A stretch of DNA of 64,000 bases from Aquatica leii (lineage: Eukaryota > Arthropoda > Insecta > Coleoptera > Lampyridae): the NCBI GenBank assembly GCA_035610365.1, contig CM069432.1, positions 19,406,354-19,470,353 on the forward strand, read 5' to 3'. The notes beneath the pieces were generated by a model, which had not been told where the DNA came from, did no database searches, and was given only the letters and a program-made list of their open reading frames with translations. This document shows, piece after piece, positions 23,200 through 33,117 of the stretch (the first letter of the stretch is position 1; every line of letters starts with the position of its first letter). Position numbers and translations under genes: made by a program.

Positions 23200-23592
23200 C
23201 TACAAATACCGAATGATACTGAAACGTGAGCTTCGAGAGCGTTTACGAAGTTATTATAAACAACTAGAACGTTTGGGAAGGATGTAGAAAATTCTCGAGA
23301 AGATAACAGAAATGTATAAAAGCGGCTTAAACGAATCATATGGAAGTTATTCGAAGTAGGAAGTGTTAAGATGTTTAAACAAAGAAGTGGTTAAGATAAA
23401 TATAACGGAGTATAAACGTACGTACCTTTAATGTAAACAAGTGTCAGTTTTAGATAAACAGAAGTTATCCGCGGACATTATCTTTCGAGTGATTGTATTA
23501 TATAAATTAGTGTTAGTGTTTTTCTTAAATATCGTTAGATTTAATTAGTTCGTGTAGTTATAAACGTGTATACTAGATGCAAGTAATGGTTT
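23200..23592 (+). repeat. Gypsy LTR (copy C)
   Basis: Plus-strand relative of the LTR copies at 1,250-1,762 and 4,620-5,110. Shared pieces include AAGTTATCCGCGGACATTAT and TATAAATTAGTGTTAGTGTT. A TATAAAAG box lies near 23,314. It is followed by a scrap of Gypsy RT rather than by gag, so the element suffered a large internal deletion. Confidence 0.6.
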
Positions 23593-23599
23593 TTACAAT

Positions 23600-23715
23600 A
23601 TTAAATTAGACGAGACTAGTTCCAACCTATGCACGATAAGCACTACATTAGACAGATACAAATTTCTAAGACTGCCATATGGATTAATTACGGCACCGAA
23701 AGTTTTTCTGTTTCT
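23600..23715 (+). pseudogene. Gypsy reverse transcriptase scrap
   Basis: The plus strand encodes DRYKFLRLPYGLITAPKVF (about 23,650-23,707), matching the RT block that usually reads FLRLPFGLxxAPxxF in Gypsy elements. About 110 bp survive between the LTR and the hAT relic. Confidence 0.6.
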
Positions 23716-25360
23716 TTTTTTCGTTAGGAGATTGGTAACAGCGCTGAACCCCCTTTCCACTAGGTATGGCGATGGAAAGCAAATTAAAAACTTTCTCGCT
23801 ATATTCCATAATACGGGATAAATAACGGGTATGTTGTTTCGCAGTAAGAATTGCTGATATCTGTTTTTAAACTGAACCTTAAGTTCTTCGTTTGTACTTA
23901 GTTCAGTCAGTTCCTCTTGTATTATGACATTCGTTTCATCTATGTCACTATATGCTTTAATTATATACGGTGGTATTACCATAGTCGAAACATCCTCAAA
24001 CCTAGTTTCAAAATCAGAATAGAGGGCATTTAAATGTCGAACGTAGGTTGAAACGTCGTCTTCCTGGCAGTTTGTCTGTGACAAATTGGGGAACTGGGAA
24101 AATTCGCCGCGTCCAATATTTTGCTTCCTTCATTAGTTTAACTCTGACAAGAAACGCTGATAAGATGGACTTTGTTTTAATCAAATTTAGACTGTCGCCT
24201 TGTAACTGCAAAATAACCATATTAAATTTTGTAAACAAATCTGTTAAATAGGCGATGTCTGTATTCCACTTCATTAAATTGTTTTTTAAAATTTTATCTT
24301 TAGTTTCTAAAAATTCTGAAAAAGTCTCAAAAAGTGCAAAAAATCTTGTCAAACATAAGTCTTTCGTACTTCAGTGTGAAGAAGTAATTGATGAAACTGT
24401 TCGTCATTTTCTTCACACAACTGCGTAAATAACCGCGTATTCAACGCGTTGCTTCGGATTCGGTTTACTGCATCAATGACTAATTGAAGAGATTCATGCA
24501 ATCTAACACTCAAATTTTTAGCAACTAAATGTTGTCAATAAATGACGCAATGTATTCCTAACGCCCCTGACACATTTTGTTTTAAATAGCTTATAAATCC
24601 ACGATAACGTCCGACCATGGCAGGTGCTCCATCTGTAGCTACTGATATTATATTTGATCAAGGGAGTGCTTTTTCAATGAAGTAATCTTTCAAAACATGA
24701 AATATTGATTTACCTTTAGTGTCGGTTCTCAAAGTTCTTGCAAAGAGCAGTTCTTTGTAGATTCCTTGATTCATAATAAAACGAACATATGCCAATAATA
24801 ATGCTGCATTACTAAGTAAAGTTGACTAGTCTAGTTCTATAGAGAAATGGGTCGTTTTCAAATAATTACACAAGAAGCTTGCAATATCAGAACTCATTTC
24901 ATTAATAAATTTTTCAACAGTATTGTTTTTTAAGGGAATTCTTTTAATGATATTAGATGTAGGTTTGTATAAAGCAGTTTTTAAAACCTCTTCAACGTCT
25001 GGCAAAATTAACTTCTCTCGGATAGTATGCGGTTTTCCGGATTTTGCTATAAGTAGCGAGATGTAAGACCATCATCGTTTCTCTGTGACGTCGAAGCGAA
25101 TATTCTATCCAGCGTAGGTCTCTTCTAAAGTTTATCTTTGAGCGTTTGAAAGTATTGCAAATCTTTATCTGTTTTATCAGGGTGACATCTTCTCAGATGA
25201 TCGTGCAGCTTAGATGGTTTCATGGCGTCATTGCCCAAAAATTTGTTGCACATAGGCAATTGTTTGTCCGAAAATGATAGAATGAAGCCAAATTTCAAAT
25301 AATCAATACTGTACTGTTTACATTTCTTTTTAGATTCGGACATGGCATCAGTCATCTGTG
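23716..25360 (-). pseudogene. ZBED5/FAM200-like hAT transposase relic
   Basis: Read on the minus strand from 25,360 downwards: N-terminal BED-type finger region with YLKFGFI, LPMCNKFLG, AMKPSKLHDHLRRCHPDK (one of the first cysteine pair is gone). Then ISVATDGAPAMVGRYRGFIS near 24,650, IHCVIY near 24,560, RSNALNTRLFTQLCEENDEQ near 24,440. The C-terminal part has FPSPYLVERGFSAVTNLLTKKRNR near 23,760, the dimerisation helix. Several in-frame stops occur between 24,350 and 25,120. The gene is a full-length but dead transposase. The 3' end abuts the Gypsy scrap. Confidence 0.8.
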
Positions 25361-25506
25361 GGCAAAATTAATCTATTTAAATAAGACATAAAGTCCAGCA
25401 GCTGTATATTAAAAAATCAAAGTCAAATTTAAATCGTATGGTATGGTAAAAAATATGATATTTATTTTCTTAAAGTCAATCCACAATAATGTTTTAATTT
25501 TTTAAT

Positions 25507-25550
25507 TGTAAAACTAGTTTCAACAATTTAAATTGTCATCGTCAGTTACA
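25507..25550 (-). ncRNA. Hammerhead ribozyme motif, minus arm of PLE-3
   Basis: Exact reverse complement of the motif at 31,438-31,481. Stem I TGTAA with TTACA (5 bp), core CTGACGA, stem II ending in GAAA, very short stem III (AC, loop TA, GT), cleavage nucleotide U. This is the minimal type I layout with a tiny stem III reported for PLE hammerheads. Confidence 0.7.
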
Positions 25551-25739
25551 CTAAAAAGCAAATCAATTACCAAAAATAATTAAACATTTAAAAGAGCTTA
25601 CACATTATATCAAAACATAAAAATAAAATAGAATGACAAACGTCAACAAATTAAAAAATTTTAAATTCAAACTGACATTAAATGCACAGCCATGGGTGAT
25701 ATGAAAAAAAGGAGAGAAAAGAAAAATGAAAAAAGTAAG

Positions 25740-27885
25740 TTAAAATTTATTATTAAGAAGAGGAGAAATATTTAAATCAAGAATTTCATTAAGACAATTA
25801 TCTGAATTTTCATTATAAAGACGATGAATTTCAAGAATTTCAAGATGATTAAGCAAAGTACTTTTATTACAAAAATGAAGAATTTTAACATTAAGATCAG
25901 AAGAAAAAGAATGACCAGTAGACAAAATATGATTAGCGAAAGAAGAACAAGTGTTTGATATACCAGAATTTAAATACCTTTTAATAAAATAAATATGTTC
26001 TTTTAATTGTGTTTTAAACTTTCTACCAGTTTGTCCTACATAAGAACAATTGCAAGAAGAGCAAGAAATTTTATACACGCCAGATTTATCTAAAAAAGAA
26101 ACAGAATCTTTATTATTAACAATAAAATATTTTAAATTATGATTAGTATAAAAAAAGAAATATAATTTTTAAAATAATTTTTAAGAAAAAGAGAACAAGA
26201 ATTAATATAAGGCATAGAACGATAGATAGTAGTATTATCTGATTTATTTTGAGATAAATTTTTAAAGAAATGGTATAAACGAACTTTTCCAAAAACATTG
26301 TTCAAAACATGAAAAGGGTAATCATTGCTATAAGCTAATTGTTTAATAGTATCAAATTCTTTATTAAAACCAGGCTTGGAAAGAGGAATAGAAAAAAGAC
26401 GATTAAATAAGGAACGAAAAGAAGCAATTTTATGACTATAAGGATGATTAGAGTAAAATGGAATTAAACAATCAGTGTAAGTAGATTTACGATAGATTTC
26501 AAAACTAAATTTCTCATTTTCACGTAAAAGAAGAAGATCTAAATATGGAAGGGAGTTGTTACATTCAATTTCATATGTAAAATGAATATTAGGATGAATA
26601 GAATTAATGAAATTATTAAAATTATTTAAATCATCTAAGGAACCATTAAAGAGAACAATACAATCATCAACGTATCTAAACCAAAAACTAATCATATTAG
26701 AAAAAGAAGAATTAGAAAGGATTTTATTTTCAATATTACTCATGAAAATTTCAGCAGCCAGAGGTGAAATATTAGATCCCATAGCTAAACCAGATGATTG
26801 AGAATAGACATTATTAATAAATTAAAAAAAAAAAATTGTTTAAAAACCAAATCGAGCAAAGAACAAATATCTAAAATCTGGTAAGTATCCAGAGAACCAT
26901 TAGAAAAAAGCAAATTACGAATAAGAAAAATACATTCTTCTGGAGGAATAGATGGAAAAAGATTGACATCAAAAGATACAAGAATAGATGAAGAAGGAAA
27001 AGGAAATGTTTTAATCTTAGAAGCAAGGTCCGAAGAATTAAGTATAGAATATTGATTAGTAAAATTAGAGTAAGTTCTTATAATATTGTTAAGCCAGGGA
27101 GCAAGTTTTGAGACAGGAGAATTGCAAAAAGAAACAACGGGTCGAATTGGGATAGAAAGTTTATGTATTTTTGGTAGACCATAAAGAAGCGGTGTTGAGG
27201 GATTCATAACTTTAAAATGATATATATTTCTATTTTCAAGAGAATTAAAAGTTAAATTACACGAATGAAGGCATGAAAGAAAAGATGAACAAAAACTAGA
27301 AATAGGATATTTGGAAAGTATTTTAAATTCACCTTTACTAATAAAATCTTCAACTTTATTAATATAATCAAAACGAGAAAGAATAACAATGCAATTACCC
27401 TTATCAGCTTTAGAAACAATAAGATCATTAGATTTAATTTTTGACCTTAAAAATGAACAAGATTTATAAATTGAATTAAAATTAGGATTAAATTTGGCAT
27501 TGTCTAAAAGTTTCTTCAATTTATTATGAATTTCATATCTAATTTCGTTACTATTAGGTAAATCTAAAGAATGAATTATATTTTCAGAACAAACTGCTAA
27601 AGTTTCAATATGTTTTTTATTAATATTAACCGGTAAATTGTATTTAAGGCCTGAATTTAACAAAAACTGTTCTTGGGAATTAAAAGTAACGTTACTTAGA
27701 TTAAGAATCCGAGAGTGAAAACTGTGGCGTGAATCAAAATTACTATGAGTATTAGAATTACTAGGTGAAGGTGTAGAAAGAGAAGGAATATGAAAATTGC
27801 TATTATGAGATGAAAAATTATAATATGAATTTACGAAATTTACAGCCAGTTTCATTTCATTCACCTTCATATTATAATTTTTCAT
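25740..27885 (-). CDS. PLE-3 minus-arm RT and GIY-YIG protein (split by frameshifts)
   Basis: Frames 27,885-26,785, 26,782-26,132 and 26,078-25,740 follow each other. First: N-terminal region, VSKADKGNCIVILSRFDY, LYGLPKIHKLSIPIRPVVSF, SSILVSFDVNLFPSIPPEE. Second: MGSNISPLAAEIFMSNIE, FWFRYVDDCIVLF with catalytic YVDD, NNSLPYLDLLLLRE. Third: GVYKISCSSCNCSYVGQTGR, a GIY-YIG core with YVG in place of YIG. The first break lies at a long A/T run near 26,822-26,833, the second near 26,100-26,160. All catalytic motifs survive, so this arm is close to intact. Confidence 0.8.
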
Positions 27886-28469
27886 CTCATAATAGCAATT
27901 TTCATATTCCTTCTCTTTCTACTCCTTCACCTAGTAATTCTAATACTCATAGTAATTTTGATTCACGCCACAGTTTTCACTCTCGGATTCTTAATCTAAG
28001 TAACGTTACTTTTAATTCCCAAGAACAGTTTTTGTTAAATTCAGGCCTTAAATACAATTTACCGGTTAATATTAATAAAAAACATATTGAAACTTTAGCA
28101 GTTTGTTCTGAAAATATAATTCATTCTTTAGATTTACCTAATAGTAACGAAATTAGATATGAAATTCATAATAAATTGAAGAAACTTTTAGACAATGCCA
28201 AATTTAATCCTAATTTTAATTCAATTTATAAATCTTGTTCATTTTTAAGATCAAAAATTAAATCTAATGATCTTATTGTTTCTAAAGCTGATAAGGGTAA
28301 TTGCATTGTTATTCTTTCTCGTTTTGATTATATTAATAAAGTTGAAGATTTTATTAGTAAAGGTGAATTTAAAATACTTTCCAAAGATCCTATTTCTAGT
28401 TTTTGTTCATCTTTTCTTTCATGTCTTCATTCGTGTAATTTAACTTTTAATTCTCTTGAAAATAAAAAT
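27815..28469 (+). CDS. PLE-3 plus-arm N-terminal ORF (interrupted by hAT)
   Basis: Reads the same protein as the minus arm from the palindrome centre up to FNSLEN, almost residue for residue (one noted change, SKYPIS in the minus arm to SKDPIS here). The frame ends in the inserted hAT at 28,470 and resumes at 29,361. Confidence 0.8.
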
Positions 28470-29352
28470 CAGGGGTGTTACGGATATTCGCATCCGTATC
28501 CGCAAATGCGGAATATTCGCATTAATTCAGACATCTTCATCCGCATTCGCATCCGCATCAATTAATGCGGAGCTTTTACGTATACGGATTCATATCTGCA
28601 ACAAGTAACAATATTTAAAGATAGTGGACGAGGCCAAAGTGGCGCATGCCTCGCGCGTGTTTACTAGTTAGTTGCACTTTGGTGGTATAAGGTCCTACAG
28701 GTTTTGTTTGTTTTGTTTTAGTTACCGACGTGATTTCAATTGTGAATCAATTACAGTGTTTGTTTACTGTGTTTATCGTCTGCCATGATGTTAGATTCAT
28801 CAAGTGAAGATGAAGGTGAAAAAGAGCCTGACAACAGTAACTCCGATGCTCTTCTTCGAAAGGAGTTAGTTATTAATCGCAATAAAAAAAGACTGGATTT
28901 GAATGAAAATCCACTTAATTGGTGGAAAGTTAATCATAGTGAACTTAAAACTCTCTCCAGATTCGCACGCAGATATTTATCGCCTCCACCAGCTAGTGTT
29001 CCCAGCGAACAACTATTTAGTGGAGCTGGGTTAATATATGATTCACTAAGAAACCGGTTGGAGGCTGAGAAGGCTGCAATATTACTATTTATTAAATATA
29101 ATTCACCAATTTTTAAATTTAATTATTAAACAAAGTTTTTCATTATAAAACTCTAGGCTTAAAATGCTAATAAGTAAAACTAAAAACTATTTTAGTTTTG
29201 TTCTGAAAATATGATTAAATAAAACATATTAAAGTTAAATTGATTTTTATTTATTTATGTACTTAAAATTGAGATACCTTAAAAAGGTTTTGAAATCCGC
29301 ATCCGCATTCGCATCCGCGGATGTCAAAATTTTTGCATCCGTAACATCACTG
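28470..29352 (+). mobile_element. Small hAT element, internally deleted, 883 bp
   Basis: Flanked by 8-bp copies ATAAAAAT (28,462-28,469) and ATAGAAAT (29,353-29,360), one mismatch. Ends are CAGGGGTGTTACGGAT and, on the minus strand, CAGTGATGTTACGGAT, typical hAT termini starting CAG. Both subterminal regions carry runs of ATCCGCAT-type motifs (about 28,480-28,575 and 29,296-29,342). Only a transposase C-terminus remains. It is absent from the minus arm, so insertion came after the palindrome formed. Confidence 0.85.
28785..29129 (+). pseudogene. hAT transposase C-terminal fragment
   Basis: 114 codons with WWKVN, FARRYLSPPPASVPSEQLFS and GLIYDSLRNRLEAEKAAILLFI, the hAT dimerisation domain (usual form: YLxxPxSSxxxERxFSxAGxIxxxxRxxLxxxxxxxLxFL). 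The catalytic part is missing. The ATG lies in a short acidic leader, so whether it is made is unknown. Confidence 0.8.
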
Positions 29353-29378
29353 ATAGAAATATATATCATTTTAAAGTT

Positions 29379-30350
29379 ATGAATCCCTCAACACCGCTTC
29401 TTTATGGTCTACCAAAAATACATAAACTTTCTATCCCAATTCGACCCGTTGTTTCTTTTTGCAATTCTCCTGTCTCAAAACTTGCTCCCTGGCTTAACAA
29501 TATTATAAGAACTTACTCTAATTTTACTAATCAATATTCTATACTTAATTCTTCGGACCTTGCTTCTAAGATTAAAACATTTCCTTTTCCTTCTTCATCT
29601 ATTCTTGTATCTTTTGATGTTGTCAATCTTTTTCCATCTATTCCTCCAGAAGAATGTATTTTTCTTATTCGTAATTTGCTTTTTTCTAATGTTTCTCTGG
29701 ATACTTACCAGATTTTAGATATTTGTTCTTTGCTCGATTTAAGTTTTAAACAATTTTTTTCTTTTTTTTAATTTAATAATAATTTCTATTCTCAATCATC
29801 TGGTTTAGCTATGGGATCTAATATTTCACCTCTGGCTGCTGAAATTTTCATGAATAATATTGAATATAAAATCCTTTCTAATTCTTTACATTTTACATAT
29901 GAAATTGAATGTAACAACTCCCTTCCATATTTAGATCTTCTTTTTTTACGTGAAAATGAAAAATTTAGTTTTGAAATCTATCGTAAATCTACTTACACTG
30001 ATTGTTTAATTCCATTTTACTCTAATCATCCTTATAGTCATAAAATTGCTTCTTTTCGTTCCTTATTTAATCGTCTATTTTCTATTCCTCTTTCCAAGCC
30101 TGGTTTTAATAAAGAATTTGATAGTATTAAACAATTAGCTTATAGCAATGATTACCCTTTTCATGTTTTGAACAATGTTTTTGGAAAAGTTCGTTTATAC
30201 CATTTCTTTAAAAATTTATCTCAAAATAAATCAGATAATACTACTATCTATCGTTCTATGCCTTATATTAATTCTTGTTCTCTTTTTCTTAAAAATTATT
30301 TTAAAAATTATAATATTTCTATTTCTTTTTTTATACTAATCATAATTTAA
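29379..30350 (+). pseudogene. PLE-3 plus-arm RT, catalytic region deleted
   Basis: Frames 29,379-29,771 and 29,811-30,350. Same sequence as the minus arm, with SSILVSFDVVNLFPSIPPEE and MGSNISPLAAEIFMNNIE. After KILSNS it jumps straight to HFTYEIECNNSLPYLDLL, so the ~40 residues containing the YVDD active site are deleted. This arm cannot encode an active RT. Confidence 0.8.
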
Positions 30351-30403
30351 AATATTTTATTGTTAATAATAAAGATTCTGTTTCTTCTTTAGATAAATCT
30401 GGC

Positions 30404-30742
30404 GTGTATAAAATTTCTTGCTCTTCTTGCAATTGTTCTTATGTAGGACAAACTGGTAGAAAGTTTAAAACACAATTAAAAGAACATATTTATTTTATTA
30501 AAAGGTATTTAAATTCTGGTATATCAAACACTTGTTCTTCTTTCGCTAATCATATTTTGTCTACTGGTCATTCTTTTTCTTCTGATCTTAATGTTAAAAT
30601 TCTTCATTTTTGTAACAAAAGTACTTTGCTTAATCATCTTGAAATTCTTGAAATTCATCGTCTTTATAATGAAAATTCAGATAATTGTCTTAATGAAATT
30701 CTTGATTTAAATATTTCTCCTCTTCTTAATAATAAATTTTAA
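30404..30742 (+). CDS. PLE-3 plus-arm GIY-YIG endonuclease segment
   Basis: 112 codons identical in sequence to the minus-arm segment 26,078-25,740: YKISCSSCNCSYVGQTGR, then LKEHIYFIKR, ILSTGHSFSS and LNHLEILEIHRLYNEN. Ends with a stop just before the terminal region. Confidence 0.8.
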   Translation: MYKISCSSCNCSYVGQTGRKFKTQLKEHIYFIKRYLNSGISNTCSSFANHILSTGHSFSSDLNVKILHFCNKSTLLNHLEILEIHRLYNENSDNCLNEILDLNISPLLNNKF

Positions 30743-30863
30743 CTTACTTTTTTCATTTTTCTTTTCTCTCCTTTTTTTCATATCACCCATGGCTGTGTAT
30801 TTAATGTCAGTTTGAATTTAAATTTTTTTAATTTGTTGACGTTTGTCATTCTATTTTATTTTT

Positions 30864-31002
30864 GAAGTGAAACTTCTTTGTCGGCGTTGGAAAAAAATTT
30901 ACCGTCACATTTTTTTCGTTACGCGCCATCTTTTTTTTATAAAATTCTAAAATATTTTTAAATAAATACAAATAAATAAAAAGTTCGCCCGCGGGTGGGC
31001 TC

Positions 31003-31039
<37 letters not shown>

Positions 31040-31370
31040 GTCGATTGCGCCACGGAGGCACATACTATAGGTCACAAAACGGATGGTTATAAGGTACACG
31101 ATCAAAACGTTGCTATAAGATACGATCAATTGTTGTTTTGTAATTAATGGCTTATGGTAACTGAAATATGAAATTGAATCGACAAAAATTAGTTAATTGA
31201 TTTACAAAAATTTGTATTCATGTTTATGATAATAAAATCCTTTTATTTAAAATTTATTTAACTTTATTTAACCAATTTCTGAAAAGTTGCATGTAGATCA
31301 TTTTGCGAAAAATAAGGCCATAAAGAAGTTTCACTTCTTACGTGTGTACACTAGTACACGCCCTCATATT
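30864..31370. mobile_element. Non-autonomous element carrying a tRNA-Asn gene
   Basis: Present in the plus arm of PLE-3, absent at the matching place in the minus arm (near 25,620), so its extent is set by comparison. Begins GAAGTGAAACTTCTTT; the exact reverse complement AAAGAAGTTTCACTTC ends at 31,338. After that come a hairpin GTGTAC-ACTA-GTACAC (31,345-31,360) and GCCCTCAT before PLE sequence resumes. Subterminal inverted repeats plus a 3' hairpin resemble Helentron-type elements; that class call is inference. No ORF of its own. Confidence 0.6.
30986..31059 (-). tRNA. tRNA-Asn (anticodon GUU)
   Basis: 74 nt on the minus strand. D arm and A box begin TGGCGCAATCGACTAGCGCG. Anticodon arm GTTCGGCTGTTAACCGAAA has the anticodon at 31,025-31,023. 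T arm GGTGGTTCGAGCCCACC with an intact B box. The acceptor stem GCCTCCG pairs with CGCGGGC with one G-U and one C-C mismatch (pair 5-68); discriminator base G. The body matches eukaryotic tRNA-Asn closely, but the acceptor mismatch and location in a mobile element make function uncertain. A short frame across it is spurious. Confidence 0.85.
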
Positions 31371-31437
31371 TGTTTTGATATAATGTGTAAGCTCTTTTAA
31401 ATGTTTAATTATTTTTGGTAATTGATTTGCTTTTTAG

Positions 31438-31481
31438 TGTAACTGACGATGACAATTTAAATTGTTGAAACTAGTTTTACA
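31438..31481 (+). ncRNA. Hammerhead ribozyme motif, plus arm of PLE-3
   Basis: TGTAA (31,438-31,442), CTGACGA (31,443-31,449), stem II region 31,450-31,466 with ACAAT pairing ATTGT, GAAA (31,467-31,470), stem III C471-G474 and A470-U475 with loop UA, cleavage base U476, then TTACA (31,477-31,481) pairing perfectly with TGTAA. All conserved core positions fit. Self-cleavage would be expected after U476. Confidence 0.7.
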
Positions 31482-31590
31482 ATTAAAAAATTAAAACATT
31501 ATTGTGGATTGACTTTAAGAAAATAAATATCATATTTTATTACAATTTCTCCACTTAGAGATATGGATTACTTTAACTGTATGGTATGGT

Positions 31591-31866
31591 CTTAGATTTT
31601 ATGGCAGGCATAGGCGTACAGTCATTATAAATGAATGTGAGAAGGGAAATGTTATGAATGTTACTTAAGGTTTTGATGTAATGGAACTTTAAAGAAATTT
31701 GAAAGTAACATGACAAAAAATGTTAAAATAAAATATTATACAACGAATAATAATAACAAATTGTTATGCGATTTATCTTTACGTACGTTCGACTGTCAGG
31801 TGTAAAAATTTACTAGTTCCACTTTATCAATAATACAAAATTTTAATTTTAATATAGAGAAGTATG
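31591..31866. other. No recognised feature
   Basis: AT-rich spacer between the PLE palindrome and the pogo-like element. Confidence 0.4.
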
Positions 31867-31868
31867 TA

Positions 31869-32390
31869 CAGGGCAATATCCATAATCCGAACTTCTGTAA
31901 TCCGAACATTCCAGTAATCCGGACTGGCCCACAGTGTAACGACCAATGAACAAAAGTACATTTTTTTTACTTTTTTTGTGAAGTTATTTGGTAAGATGTA
32001 CGTATTTATAAAAGAATAACAAATGCCTAGCAAGGTCGTAAATAAGTAAATATTGACACACATACATATTTATTTATGTGACCGGCCAAAATATGTAGGT
32101 TAATTCCAAAATATTTTTTTAATATGTTTCCTATATGTAAACATTTAAATTCTATGAAAAAAAAACAAATGAGAGTGTGTATTGGAAATTCTTCAAAAAA
32201 CACGCAGCTGTACAGTTATGGATTTCTTATTTTCTTAATTTATCTTTTAAAGTGGTAACATATTGTATGTTAATAATAAAATACATACGTAATATGTATG
32301 TACAGTTGTCTTTTTTTAGATTTTCCGTAAACATTCCATAATCCAAACATCTCCTTGCAGCAATTACTTCGGATTACGGACATTGCACTG
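31869..32390. mobile_element. pogo/Tigger-type MITE, 522 bp
   Basis: Bounded by TA dinucleotides. The left end CAGGGCAATATCCATAATCC and the right end, minus strand, CAGTGCAATGTCCGTAATCC are imperfect inverted repeats of pogo type. A further ATAATCCAAAC/ATCCGAAC motif repeats inside. No transposase frame. TC1-mariner-superfamily TA target is consistent. Confidence 0.75.
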
Positions 32391-32984
32391 TAATTATAAT
32401 AACGGTTGCTAAAACTTTGAAAAAGAAACTATTGAAGAGTATTCGTGTAATTTTGCATGATTTGAATATTAAACTACTAGTAACTGAAGTCATGATTGGC
32501 TTAATTTATCTATCTTTGCTAACTACGAGTGTAAAACTACAATTTAATAAGAAATAATGTATTTACTTTTCTCCGGCACTCTCAAACAAAATAACCCTGA
32601 TTCACTATAATTTGTGTGATAAACTACCAGTTCATATTTTTTTTTAATATTTTCTTAGCACTTTCCTTTTCAAAATTCAGGAAACGAATAAACGTATTCG
32701 TCTCGCATTCGTATTTATAGAGTGACGAATTGAACAAGTCAGTGCAAGTTCGCGAAGCTCTAAGACTGCGCGTATGCTTGTAACAAGATGATACTGGTAT
32801 ATCATTATGTGCAGGTTTTTACAAGTTCAAAATGTATTGCGACCACAAAGCGAATGCCTACATCCTACAACTTACACAATTTTATAAACATATATAATAT
32901 TTTTTTTTACTTCATAGGTACTTTAATAAATAATGTATATGTCTTTATATTATAAGATAGTATAATGTAAGTAATTAGGTACAG
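32391..32984. other. No recognised gene
   Basis: AT-rich sequence. No feature was identified. Confidence 0.4.
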
Positions 32985-33117
32985 TGTATGTTAAAATCCA
33001 CTATCGTGGACCCCCATTTTCATTTCATAGACCCCCACATTTTTTTTCGCTGACGTAGACCTCTTGCAGGTTGTCACAGACCCCTGGAAGTCGATATAGA
33101 CCTCTTTGGGAATCACT
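32985..33117. mobile_element. hAT terminal remnant
   Basis: Repeated AGACCCC and AGACCTC phrases lead to an end that reads CAGTGATTCCCAAAGAGGTC on the minus strand. CAGTGATTCCCAAA is a typical terminus of ZBED5-like hAT elements. No partner end or coding region was found. Confidence 0.5.

Larger units (their letters stand above)
25436..31590. mobile_element. Head-to-head Penelope-like element palindrome (PLE-3)
   Basis: Two near-identical PLE copies in opposite orientation: minus arm about 25,448-27,840, plus arm about 27,860-31,540, centre near 27,850 with ATGAAAAATTATAATATGAA facing its reverse complement. The 12-mer GTATGGTATGGT occurs at both outer sides (25,436-25,447 and 31,579-31,590) and may be a target duplication around the whole unit. 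The plus arm is longer because of an 883-bp hAT (28,470-29,352) and a ~500-bp tRNA-bearing insert (30,864-31,370). Each arm encodes an RT then a GIY-YIG domain and ends in a hammerhead motif. Confidence 0.85.

Noticed and set aside
30846..31061. Minus-strand frame starting MPPWRNRLARSAVN
   Set aside because: It is the conceptual translation of the tRNA-Asn gene, a well-known false ORF.
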